A DNA stretch of 64,000 nucleotides from Sipunculus nudus (GCA_026874595.1 CM049316.1:4230339-4294338), one strand, 5' to 3'; positions 1-10,043 are shown, numbered from the stretch's first letter. Program-made: numbers and translations. The notes: generated from the sequence alone by a model not told the origin.

Positions 1-935
1 ATTCAAACCTTAAAGTAAAATAGATGGAATATTTCAAGAGGTATTCAAACCTTAAAGTAAAATAGATGGAATATTTCAAGAGGTATTCAAACCTTAAGGT
101 AAAATAGATGGAATATTTCAAGAAGTATTCAAACCTTAAAGTAAAATAGATGGAATAATTCAAGAGGTATTCAAACCTTAAAGTAAAATAGATGGAATAA
201 TTCAAGAGGTATTAAATCCTTAAGGTAAAATAGATGGAATATTTCAAGAGGTATTCAAACCTTAAGGTAAAATAGATGGAATATTTCAAGAGGTATTCAA
301 ACCTTAAAGTAAAATAGATGGAATATTTCAAGAGGTATTCAAACCTTAAGGTAAAATAGATGGAATATTTCAAGAGGTATTCAAACCTTAAAGTAAAATA
401 GATGGAATAATTCAAGAGGTATTCAAACCTTAAAGTAAAATAGATGGAATATTTCAAGAGGTATTCAAACCTTAAAGTAAAATAGATGGAATATTTCAAG
501 AGGTATTCAAACCTTAAGGTAAAATAGATGGAATATTTCAAGAGGTATTAAATCCTTAAGGTAAAATAGATGGAATATTTCAAGAGGTATTAAATCCTTA
601 ATGCAAAACAGATGGAATATTTCAAGAGGTATAAAATCCTTAAGGTAAAATAGATGGAATAATTCAAGAGGTATTCAAACCTTAAGGTAAAATAGATGGA
701 ATATTTCAAGAGGTATTCAAACCTTAAAGTAAAATAGATGGAATAATTCAAGAGGTATTCAAACCTTAAAGTAAAATAGATGGAATATTTCAAGAGGTAT
801 TCAAACCTTAAGGTAAAATAGATGGAATATTTCAAGAGGTATTCAAACCTTAAGGTAAAATAGATGGAATATTTCAAGAGGTATTCAAACCTTAAAGTAA
901 AATAGATGGAATATTTCAAGAGGTTTTAAATCTTA
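1..935. repeat. 42-bp minisatellite array, cut by window edge
   Basis: About 22 head-to-tail copies of a 42-bp AT-rich unit containing ATTCAAACCT, then AAAATAGATGGAAT, then TTCAAGAGGT. The array is already in phase at base 1, so it continues to the left of the window. Copies vary mainly at two places: CTTAAAG or CTTAAGG, and AATATTTC or AATAATTC; some units read TATTAAATCC. Because 42 is a multiple of three, the minus strand stays open for more than 100 codons with a 14-residue period. That is a by-product of the repeat, not evidence of a protein. Confidence 0.97.
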
Positions 936-979
936 AGGTAATCCTTATCTTTCATCACTTGTTCAATTTCCCAAATCAC

Positions 980-994
980 TATATATATATATAT
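980..994. repeat. (AT)n microsatellite
   Basis: A short pure AT dinucleotide run lies between the 42-bp array and the first family A element. Nothing else is visible in 936-1069. Confidence 0.8.
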
Positions 995-1069
995 GGTAGG
1001 GTATATTAACTTGGATCCTGAAAAATACTTTTGTTATATCTTCTATCATTCACATGTACAACTGACATT

Positions 1070-2853
1070 AACAAGGGACCCATGGGTCACAGTGCTCAGC
1101 TGAAGTTTGAAGTTTTTGCAAAGGTAAAATATTCTATTGTATTGTTTTTCATATATATAAGCATATGAGAAGATAAGAGGAAAGGGCCCTCCTACTTGGT
1201 AATAGTAAAGTTCTAAATATATGATTGCAAAAATAATACTCTGACAAGACTGTCATGAAGAAAAACAAGAAAAGATTTGAGATGCTGTAATGCATATGAA
1301 AAATTTACAGATGGACAGGCAAGTGGACAGAATGGACTGATACCTTCATTTCACTTTCAAGGGAATAATGAATTTAAGCTTATATTAAAGCCTTTTTTTG
1401 TAAGATTCATTTTTTTTTATTTACAAGTAAAAAAATCTGAAAATATAAGTTAAAATATAAGAGTTCTAATTATTAAGGCAGAGTGTATGTAGCTCATATG
1501 GGTCATATTATGCATACACATACATTTTATTATTTTTAAATCACAAATGTTTACACTGAATTAAAAAGAAAATAATGGCACAACATGGCATCTCCAAGAT
1601 TATTCCTTGAATCCCTTTTAAAAAAAATTTGTACATTGGAGTTTTCAGTACATGCTTCATTTTATTCACAAAAAAAATAAGATTCAGTAAATTCGATTAA
1701 ATAAAAACATCTTTTCAAATAAAGTATACACACTATTGGTTGAATGAGGGACAAACAATATCATTGTACTACTAACTATATCAGCTATAATTTATTATTT
1801 GAATTAATAGTCAATTTCCCACCTGGTGAAGTTTTTACTCTTCTGAAGTAAGGAATTCCTTATATGATGAACATCCACTATCATAGCAATACACCACATT
1901 GTGGACACAATTAAATGTGCACTTTAATCATTGTTACCCTGGTGGTACAATAAAAAATCTAAAATGTAGCATAGCCTAGAATAAGAATGAATCAAATACA
2001 GAAAATTATAACATTCGTCTAGTTTATGCACCATTTGGGGGGGGGGGGTAAAAAAAAAGGGGGGGGGGGGGAGTGCAGGGCAAAGTGGAAGCCTGCTTGT
2101 AGTGCCCAAGATGAGCCATTAAGGCAACCTGCCTGGAGTGGGTGTTACATAACACAAGTGAAGGCTGTACTACTAGGTGGGCTTGATGTAAACAACACTT
2201 GGAATGGTGTATGAAAATTTGAGTAAAAGCTACTATTTTCAATCAATTCTTTTGAAATTTCAGATTTTAAAATATTAAATCCTTATGTATATATACTGTG
2301 AAAATTAAAACAACGGTGCTTACAGGGAAAAACATGCTGTTGCCAAAGTTGGACAAAATTTAAGGTATTGATTTTTATATAAAGTTATATCCCTGGAAAA
2401 AAGTCTTAACATTAAGCAATTTTCATGTTAAGTGATTAAATATATTTCCTGATTTTTTTTTTAAATTGTATTATGTTGCAACCAATAACTTCAAAACAAT
2501 AGGCAATATTTACCTAATTTTTGGTATGTTTATAGAAAATGTATGTAAGAATATGCATACTAAATCTGATTAAAAACAGCTCAGTGGTTTTGATATTAGG
2601 CAGCCCTGAAGTGGAACAATGGCTTTTTTATGGAAAACAGAGGTTTTTTCTTAATATCTCAAAGGTGAGGAGTAGTAGTGACCCAATTTTTGGTAGGGTA
2701 GGAGATTTTGGGGACATCTAACTTTACGCAAAATTTTGGATTCATAGGACCAATGGTTTCAAAACATGCCCTGTTAACGTATGGCCAGAGGGATGGACGA
2801 CGGACAAAGGACCATGAATATATAGCTCAGATTACTTATGGACAGCTGAGCTA
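1070..2853 (+). mobile_element. Family A interspersed element, copy 1 (full length, non-autonomous)
   Basis: This is the cleanest of four related elements in the window. The left end is AACAAGG followed by the perfect 12-bp palindrome GACCCATGGGTC (1077-1088) and then GCTCAGCTGA (1094-1103). The right end carries GGATGGACGACGGACAAAGG and finishes in a 31-nt hairpin (2823-2853): TAGCTCAG and CTGAGCTA are perfect inverted arms. The interior matches copy 2 closely over the stretches at 1867-2036 and 2075-2800, for example TTTTGATATTAGGCAG, GGTAGGAGATTTTGGGGACA and the purine tract at 2037. No transposase, replicase or reverse transcriptase can be read, so the element is non-autonomous. The subterminal inverted GCTCAGCTGA, the terminal hairpin and the variable core resemble non-autonomous Helentron-type elements, but that class assignment is inference. 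Confidence 0.8.
2037..2071 (+). repeat. G12 and G13 homopolymer pair inside family A copy 1
   Basis: Twelve G (2037-2048), a short A-rich spacer and thirteen G (2059-2071). The tract follows ATGCACCATTT and sits where copy 2 has GA-rich and G-rich tracts and copy 4 has an 18-G run. It could form a G-quadruplex. Its exact length may be unreliable because sequencing slips in such runs. Confidence 0.9.
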
Positions 2854-2927
2854 ATAATTTTGAAAACACTTAATTTTCAAGTTGAAATTAAAAATATCTG
2901 ACAGCTTTTACAATTACAAAACTAATA

Positions 2928-3690
2928 AACAAGGCCTGCAGGCCTAATGCGAACCTGTGCAATCTGTTCACACAAGGTATAATGCTTCAATGCTGGACTA
3001 TAACTTTTCAAGAACTTTTGTAACATGTATATGATGAACAATGCAAGTACTAAACACTCTGTACAAGAAACAATTCCACAAACATCACTGCTGAAATTCT
3101 AGCATGATTGCACACAACACAAAAAATGATTGTAGCTGGCACTACCAGCCTTGTATACAATGAAGAGATATATACATATGCCCCATGTCAAACCCCTCCT
3201 GCAAAATAAGCAGGGACATACTGAACAGTCACTGAACAGAGACCATTTGAACAAAGCTTCAGAAAGCACTACCCTAGGATCATTTATGTGCGATATTAAT
3301 TTAGCCATATGGTTTCAGAGGGAATGTTTTTTGTAGCCTGCAGTGTGATACTGGCACTGATGACCCCGTAGAAAAAAGGCAAATGCAGATGGCGCCACCA
3401 ATACCTCAATTTCAGATGACTCATGTGACCAACATGGTCACAAACTTGGTGATGATAGCTCCAGCCGTTTCTGAGATTGAAATTTTAATATGCTTTTTTT
3501 GGACAGATGACCAAGTTCAACCTCTTGTTACTCAGCCCAAAATCTCCGAACTGGAACCATTCGACCAAACATGAGAGAGATTGTTCTAGGGAGCATTTCC
3601 ATGAAATATTGGACAATTTGGCTTGACAGTTTTGGAGAAAAAGACTTTTAAAGCGTTTTTAGCTTTTTCCCTATAAAATCTTAGAAAATG
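2928..3690 (+). mobile_element. Family C interspersed repeat, degenerate
   Basis: It begins AACA followed by the perfect 14-bp palindrome AGGCCTGCAGGCCT (2932-2945) and then AATGCGAACCTG. This is the same layout as the start of family A but with a different palindrome. Further in are GATGGCGCCACC (3389-3400), which shares the palindromic core of family B, a perfect 7-bp hairpin TGTGACC/GGTCACA (3424-3442), and the stretch TTTGGAGAAAAAGACTTTTA. The last is a sequence type I recall from many bivalve repeats; I have not checked it by search. The right end is not defined: the copy runs into the 50-bp array at about 3691. Short open frames here are not gene-like. Confidence 0.55.
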
Positions 3691-4545
3691 CAATCCTACC
3701 ATGTCTATACATAATTAACTACAAGTGATGTTCTGATGGCCAACCCTACCATGTCTATGCATAATTAACTACAAGTGATGTTCTGATGGGCAACCCTACC
3801 ATGTCTATACATAATTAACTACAAGTGATGTTCTGATGGGCAACCCTACCATGTCTATACATAATTAACAAGTAATGTTCAGATAGGCAACCCTGGAATA
3901 CCATGTCTATACATAATCAACAACAAGTAATGTTCTGATGGGCAACCCTACCATGTCTATACATAATTAACTACAAGTAACATTCTGATGGGCAACCCTA
4001 CCATGTCTATACATAATTAACTACAAGTGATGTTCTGATGGGCAACCCCACCATGTCTATACATAATTAACTACAAGTAATGTTCTGATGGGCAACCCCA
4101 CCATGTCTATACATAATTTACAACAAGTAATGTTCTGATGGGCAACCCTACCATGTCCATACATAATTAACTACAAGTGATGTTCTTATGGGCAACCCTA
4201 CCATGTCTATACATAATAAACTACAAGTGATGTTCTGATGGGCAACCCTACCATGTCTATACATAATTAACTACAAGTGATGTTCTGATGGGCAACCCTA
4301 CCATGTCTATACAAAAATAACTACAAGTGATTTTCTGATGGGCAACCCTACCATGTCCATATATAATTAACTACAATTAATGTTCTGATGGGCAAACCTG
4401 CCATGTCTATACATAATTAACTACAAGTGATGTTCTGATGGGAAACCCTACCATGTCTATACAAAGATAACTACAAGTGATGTTCTGATGGGAAACTCTA
4501 CCATGTCTATACATAATTAACTACAAGTAATGTTACATAAACTAC
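3691..4545. repeat. 50-bp minisatellite, 17 copies
   Basis: The marker CCATGTCTAT recurs at 3699, 3749, 3799, 3849, 3901 and then every 50 bp to 4501. The unit is CAACCCTACCATGTCTATAC followed by ATAATTAACTACAAGTGATG and TTCTGATGGG. Copies differ mostly by single bases, notably GTGATG or GTAATG. The unit near 3890 carries a small insertion and the last copy decays into AAACTACAACAAG. The array abuts the family C repeat directly. Confidence 0.97.
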
Positions 4546-6149
4546 AACAAGTATTGCTGCAGTTTTGGTAAATGTCAAAAGCTAAGTAGTTATGAAAGTT
4601 TCTTCTGCCTCTCTCTCATTTGGAATTTAAATGTGACATTTTTCTATCAATTTCTTTTGAATATACATAATAGGAAAAACCTATTTGCCATTACTGAGTT
4701 ATGAAAGAATGGAGATAAAGCCGCATGACTTTCATCTTTTCCAAAATTCACAATTTTTCATAGTTGGAATATACATCTGGCATTTTATGTCTAGCACTTT
4801 AAAATTCCCTGATTCAAATTGCAATCAGTTCTGCAATCTGATACCTGGAGCTTAAAACTTTACATGAGTCAAGTTTCATCTTTTTATAAAAGTTTAGTTT
4901 CTTTTATACCTTATGTGCATTATCATAACCATTAATTTTGTTTTAATTTATGATGCTTGAAAGAGATACTCAGTTTGATTAACCTTAACATGAATATGAC
5001 CCAAAATTCCTTCAATTTTTGTTAAGACAAAGTATAACAAACAATTCAGAAACACTGAGTCTCATGAAAATTAACTAAAGACGTGTCTTATCTGTGGCCA
5101 GGTGGATTGATGGATATAAGTTACCATTAGAAGTTGCCAGTTTTTTTTTATATTTCCAAAGACAAGGTACTTCACAGAGTTAATCTCATTTGTTAACAAG
5201 TGACATCTGTAAATGTATTTCTGATAATGTGTATTAATAGATGTGTATCTTAAGCTCTTTTAATTTTTGTGTAATAGTTTCTACTTCTGAGCATAGGTGG
5301 CAGCAGAGGTATAGCAACAGACAATACTTCCAGAATTAATGGTCAAACACTTCTGGATTTGTTTCAAAGATTTAATTACAACACGACAATAGTTTGGTAA
5401 AAATTAATGCTGGTTTTGACAAATATGTAGCATAATATTGGATAATTTTACTGTGTAAAATGAAAACACAGGTATTATGGTATTTCACCTTTATAGCTAC
5501 TTAGTTTTTTCAAGATTTTACTTTAAAATCTTAATTTATATTCTGACAGCAAAGATAAGAGAAACAAGATATATACAGTGCTTATTTATCAGAATTTAAT
5601 TTCTTAATGTACTTGACAAAGTTTTCTTCCTGATAAAATGGATAATATCTATTGAATTAGCTAATAACATGAAAACAAACAGGTGGCAAAACCATTTTTG
5701 CAATGATCCCTGTGATAACCACTAACAAACTTTCAGTATTTACTCACCAGTTCCTTACTATTAAAACAAATATATTTTCCTTCTAAAACGAAGGTCCCTA
5801 TGCAAATATTTTTTCCAAATTTCTAGACTGTGCCTACGACTCTACTCGATTAGTTCCGCACTATAATGTACCAATTATCCAATATTATACCACAAGTAAA
5901 AATTCTTAGTTAAAGAGTTCATTAAATAATACTGTTTCAGTGTGAAGTTACACCAAATATATAATAAACAACAAAGCCTAAATGCAAAAGCTTTGTGCTG
6001 TAATAAGAAAGATTAGAAAACTTTCTTAGCATGTAATACAAACGCATCTACTTTGCAGTTTCTAGCATATATCTGCAGTTCATGTATTATAAAAACGTAT
6101 CTACTACTGTGTGAACAATGTCAGGGAACAGAACTAAAGAGAGAATTAA
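4546..6149. other. Unique AT-rich DNA, no gene recognised
   Basis: No long open frame, repeat family or RNA gene is visible. The sequence is AT-rich with homopolymer runs. A short, slightly GC-richer patch near 5825-5880 has no recognisable feature. Confidence 0.6.
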
Positions 6150-6194
6150 GGAGACATATGGAATTCTAAGCATCATCCAATCACTTGTTTGTCA

Positions 6195-6403
6195 ATGAAA
6201 AATGAAATCTCAATGACACAGAGAGTAAAAAATATAGACTCATCAAAAGCTGGGCAGTTTGTTCAGTCACAGTCCTCGGGGAAATCAGACATACAAATGG
6301 ACTCCTCAGAAGATGTGCAGAGGTTATGGAGTGGCAGATTTCCTTCCCCTGCAAACTTAATTTCTTCTTCTCCAAATGTTGATAGATGTCCTAGCAGAGA
6401 ACA
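6195..6403 (+). CDS. Candidate coding exon, serine-rich, product unknown
   Basis: An open frame with protein-like composition runs from ATG 6195 to a donor-like junction at 6403|6404. The sequence there is ACA|GTAAGTAA, so the intron side fits the donor consensus well, while the exon side is weaker. The 69 codons encode a polar, serine-rich peptide (15 Ser) with stretches such as SGKSDIQMDSSEDV, RLWSGRFPSP and SSSPNVDRCPSRE. It looks like a disordered or phosphorylatable N-terminal region rather than a folded domain. The same frame is open back to 6150, after a TAA at 6147, so the exon could instead begin at an acceptor such as TTCTAAG|C near 6170. Without splicing the frame stops at 6405-6407. 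I recognise no family. The context around the ATG is not a strong initiation context. A chance open frame remains possible. Confidence 0.33.
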
Positions 6404-6410
6404 GTAAGTA

Positions 6411-7342
6411 ACCATTATATGAACCCTTCTCAATAAAACAGGGTGTCAGAAGCAATTTGTTTGATAACTAATATCATGCATTTAATTTTGCCGCCAATAT
6501 TTCCCAGTGCTAGTTTAATGGTGCCTAAAATGATACTTTTAAAGTACTTTTTTGGCCACATTTTGTTCCTGCATCGTGAGTGAGTAGGGACACACGGCCC
6601 CCTGACCTAGCAGCTCTGTGTAACCTTTAAACCAATGCTTTGGCTGGATCTGTTCCATTTTATCCAATTACTTAATTTCATCTATGTCCCTCAAAATTCT
6701 CTCTTTAAGTAAGGCCAGAGGCAATATAGACTTGCCACTAACCCAATAATATCATGTTCTGGGTAATAGAAACAAAACTCTTCTTGGCCAAAAAAAAATA
6801 GCGAAAAGGGCCACTGCACGCTTTTTATTTTAAAGAATATGCCAGGATGCTGGCATGAACCTTATCGCATTTCCTTATGGTCAGAGCATCTGGTGAGTGC
6901 CAGGACACAGTACTCAGCATCGTTGTTTAAGGACTGACAGCCAATCTGCACTGCCAGAACTGTAACACAAGATCAATGCTACACTACCAGCCCTCTGGTG
7001 TGAATGATGTATTGCAAACTGTTTTGGCTGCCAATGCTCAAAAGACAGTCATAAAAAATATGCCTGTTTTAACTTTCCTGAAAGCTGATTTTAAAGAGGT
7101 GATCGACTGGTACAGAAAAAATATATATATAATTTTGTGTATTTACTCTAAGGGTAGAGTGACTATATAATATAAATAAAGCATGGAACTATTATTCTAA
7201 TAATTTCATATTTAACATATTCATTTAACCCAATATTCTATTTAAAATAGCATAGATATTAAGATGGAAAAGAATGTTATTGTGTAAACATAGCTGTACA
7301 CCATATAACAAAATTATCTAACAAAATGTTTGTTATAGAGAG
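6411..7342. other. Unique DNA with two GC-richer islands
   Basis: Two patches stand out from the AT-rich background: about 6560-6740 and 6840-7080. The second contains a 64-codon plus-strand frame (6976-7170). It reads plausibly for its first 45 codons, then runs into AT-rich codons; it has no splice donor I would trust and no recognised domain. Both patches could be regulatory or exonic. 7100-7342 is plain AT-rich DNA leading to the retrotransposon target site. Confidence 0.4.
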
Positions 7343-7356
7343 ACTAATCTGAATAG
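7343..7356. repeat. Target-site duplication, left copy
   Basis: ACTAATCTGAATAG is repeated perfectly at 8047-8060 on the other side of the non-LTR insertion. A 14-bp duplication fits target-primed reverse transcription. Confidence 0.9.
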
Positions 7357-7689
7357 ACTAAAACTAAAACACCTACGTACTACAACTCAGGAACCAGAAA
7401 ATCACAAATAACCCATGCACGCATGAGAATGAAATGTAGTGATCTAAATTATCATATGTACACAAGACATATTAGCGACACCAAAAAATGTCAATGTGGC
7501 CACCCATCAGAAGATCCCAACCACTCCCTACTGCAATGCCACCTCTATAACTCCACTAGGAAAACATACTTACCTAGGGATACCCCATTAAAAGTTCTAC
7601 TTTTTGGTGACCCAAAAATAGATGACAAATCAAACAAGGAAATATTTGAATCGGTAGCAAACTTTATTGAAAACTCAAACAGATTCTAA
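7357..7689 (+). pseudogene. C-terminal fragment of non-LTR retrotransposon ORF2
   Basis: A frame of 110 codons plus a TAA stop; the only ATG-started part is 7423-7689 (88 residues). The features are those of the region after the RT/RNase H domains in jockey/CR1/I-type polyproteins of invertebrates: a basic RMRMKCSDLNYHMYTRHI segment, a zinc-knuckle-like C-x-C-x10-H-x4-C cluster (CQCGHPSEDPNHSLLQC), and a C-terminus ending NFIENSNRF before the stop. The assignment is from memory of that family's C-termini. The frame has no internal stop or frameshift, suggesting a fairly recent insertion. It is a truncated fragment, not a host gene. Confidence 0.82.
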
Positions 7690-7853
7690 CATAAAATAAT
7701 TTGACGATTTTGACAAACTCATCCCACACCCACCAAAACTTTCTCTCTCCTCTCAACTGGCACCTTACACTTTCTATATCACAACTGAAAACATAGTCAT
7801 TATGCTATCCACATCTTCCATGATACTTCAGTCATCAATATGTTAACATCACT

Positions 7854-7883
7854 ACCCGCCCGCCGCCCCCCCCCCGCCCCGCC
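7854..7883 (+). repeat. C-rich tract in the retrotransposon 3' UTR
   Basis: A run of about 30 bases built almost only of C with scattered G (CCCGCCCGCC then a C9 run). It lies inside the 3' UTR of the truncated retrotransposon. It could form an i-motif, with a G-quadruplex on the other strand. Confidence 0.85.
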
Positions 7884-8046
7884 ATGCATCAGAAAGTTAC
7901 CACTTTAGAATTCAGGAGCGAGCTTCATAAGCTTTAAGTAGCTTGCGCTCAATCTATTGATACATGTTTATATTTATATATGTGCTTAGGTAGAATACCA
8001 CATGAATGTACTTACTATGTATTGTGTCAATAAATCATTCAAACAA

Positions 8047-8060
8047 ACTAATCTGAATAG
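8047..8060. repeat. Target-site duplication, right copy
   Basis: Perfect copy of ACTAATCTGAATAG, matching 7343-7356 and marking the 3' junction of the non-LTR insertion. Confidence 0.9.
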
Positions 8061-9081
8061 GGTTTTGCTTTCTGCATCCAATTTTTGAACTGATGATACA
8101 CTACCCTCACTTGTCTGAACTTTCTTGGCCCTGTGCCAACTGCCTGGTGGCAAAACCCAGAAAACCATGCTATAGCAAGCAGTGGTTAATGGGAGGAGTG
8201 GAACTGCAGGTCACAGCCCTAACTTGAAGAAAAAAAGGCTCATGTGTACCCTGGGTTGTTCTTTCTTCCAGCACCCCTGGTAATAAAATCATATCAAACT
8301 GCAAGATGTCCTTACAGACAAAACCATAAATATTCTCAAAGAATAAGAATAATTTCCAAAGCAATCTTGTCTGGGCAGGGAGAATTCCTGGCACTTATTT
8401 ACAGTACTCCCTGCCAGCCTCACCACTCTGTTAGCAATACGTTGTCTTCCTGGTCTGTGCTGAGTTGCTAGGTGCCTAGCAGCAATGCTGCTCTTTAGTT
8501 AAAATACTAATCCCTAAAGGTCTCACGGCTCTAAGCAAAACAACATCAGTCAAAGCCCCAACAAATGAAGAGAACACTTTGGCTGTGCAAAGTCTCCTGT
8601 TTTATCCCTTTTTCAAAAGCCTTTTCTTGTTTTTTTTTGTATTTTTTTTTCTTCTTTTTTTTTTTTGGGGGGGGGGGGAGGGGGGATAGAGGCCTTACCC
8701 ATTTTTGGAATCACTTTTCATTAATAAACATTTTTTCCAAAGAAGAAATTACAAAAAAAAAGTTCTATACAAATGCACACTTTTGACAAGCAAGTTTCAA
8801 GGACCAAGCACTTCTGCATTTTTTCAAGGAAAACCTTTGTCTAATGAATCTGACAATATTTCACCTTTACAACATTATATAACAAGCGTATGTCTCGCAG
8901 GTTTCAAAGAAACATGAGGGAAAGAAGCAATTACCTCAAGCCTTGTTGAATAAATGTTAAGATTTAACCAGTATGCATTTGGAAAAAGGCACCTGAAGAA
9001 AGGTGAATATGACTTCCTGCTCCTCAACTGGATGAATTTTTAAAAGCTTGGTTTCTAAATAGAAAATTACTATTTTAAAGG
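8061..9081. other. Unique DNA with a GC-richer island and small inverted repeats
   Basis: About 8090-8560 is richer in G/C than its surroundings. It holds three inverted repeats: GGCAGGGAG/CTCCCTGCC (8374-8382 and 8407-8415, 24-nt gap), GCTAGG/CCTAGC (8467-8480) and AGCAGCA/TGCTGCT around a single A (8478-8492). Overlapping open frames on both strands (8170-8394 and 8244-8471) shadow each other and show no domain. A T-rich then G12-A-G6 tract lies at 8630-8685. The island could be a regulatory element; nothing shows it is transcribed. Confidence 0.4.
8640..8685 (+). repeat. T-run followed by G12 A G6 tract
   Basis: A near-continuous T tract passes directly into twelve G, one A and six G (ending at 8685). 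It is a simple-sequence tract with G-quadruplex potential. No family A sequence surrounds it, so it is independent of the G tracts in that family. Confidence 0.9.
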
Positions 9082-9671
9082 ACTTTAAAGGCCAAATCTT
9101 ATCCCTTTAAAGTCAGACACTTAAAAAGATGTTTTCAGGCTGTGATATATTCTTTTTAGAAAGTTAAAAGGGACATAATCAGGAGCAATATTATTCCGTT
9201 TATTTCAAACTATCAGTTCAGTTTTGCTTTATACAAAAGTTTCCCAGCAAAACTATCACCGCACAAAGTCTTATTTCCTCACATACGACTGTTTAACACC
9301 TTGGTATACCCCTTTACCTGTGTTGGTAAACACATTCTATTTACCATAATAAGGTGGCGTGACTGGAGGTCCGATTAAGAGGGACAACACGCGGTGTTTC
9401 AGCTAGCGGGAACAAGTATTTCATTTTTTGGGCCCAGTCAGTCAGGGCATCTCCTGGTTGAGACGTTTCTTATGGCTCCACGATGCACACGGCCCCACAC
9501 ACTGTGTTTATGTTGACACGTGATCGCGCACGGTTCACTGTATTAACACGTTAACAGGAGTAAGCAAATGGTTTTTAGGAAATATTTTGGCAGGTACTGA
9601 TTTATTATAAGGGAAGAAGCTATTTTTCATGTTAACCCAACTGCTTCATAGGTGATAGGGCCCCTTTAAGT
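9082..9671. mobile_element. Candidate DNA-element copy with imperfect terminal inverted repeats
   Basis: The left end ACTTTAAAGGCC and the inverted right end ACTTAAAGGGGCCC (from GGGCCCCTTTAAGT at 9658-9671) are similar and would bound a 590-bp element. The interior is richer in G/C and CpG than its flanks around 9340-9550, with phrases such as AAAGTTAAAAGGGACATAAT. No coding capacity is seen and no clear target duplication could be assigned. It could equally be an older interspersed repeat or unique regulatory sequence whose ends resemble each other by chance. Confidence 0.35.
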
Positions 9672-9912
9672 AACAGATTATATAAAGTCTATGACAGGAT
9701 TCAGCATGATTATAGTGGTAATAAGATAAAAGTATTTATAGGCTATGTATTCCTGAAGTATAAAACTCTTTTGCTGAGTTGCAGGTACCTTTTACTAATT
9801 AATGTATCAATGATCACTGTCATATGATCAGGATTATACGATTAAAGCTGCTTCATTTCCATTTGATATCAGATTTTGTGATTATGTTCCTGTAATGAGC
9901 ACTGGTTATCCC

Positions 9913-10043
9913 TGTGATCCCTTCATAGTGTCTACAAGACACCATGTGATCCCTTCATAGTGTCTACAAGGTCACCATGTGATCCCTTCATAGTGTCTAC
10001 AAGGTCACCATGTGATCCCTTCATAGTGTCTACTAGGTCACCA
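9913..10043. repeat. 33-bp tandem repeat, 4 copies
   Basis: Four copies of TGTGATCCCTTCATAGTGTC followed by TACAAGGTCACCA. The first lacks one base near ACAAGACACCA and the last reads TACTAGG. The copies are otherwise nearly identical. Confidence 0.95.

Larger units (their letters stand above)
7357..8046 (+). mobile_element. 5'-truncated non-LTR retrotransposon with 14-bp TSD
   Basis: A 690-bp insertion is bounded by perfect direct repeats ACTAATCTGAATAG (7343-7356 and 8047-8060). Its first 333 bases encode the C-terminal end of an ORF2-type polyprotein, stop included, and the remaining 357 bases are 3' UTR. The coding frame is open from the very first base of the insertion, with the first upstream in-frame stop lying in the left target duplication. 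This is the pattern expected for a 5'-truncated copy made by target-primed reverse transcription. The 3' end reads AATAAATCATTCAAACAA with no long poly(A). The reverse transcriptase and endonuclease regions are absent, so the copy is dead on arrival. Confidence 0.88.

Noticed and set aside
212-919. Two 109-codon minus-strand frames with a 14-residue repeat
   Set aside because: The 42-bp unit is a multiple of three and lacks stops on that strand; the peptide is a translation of a satellite.
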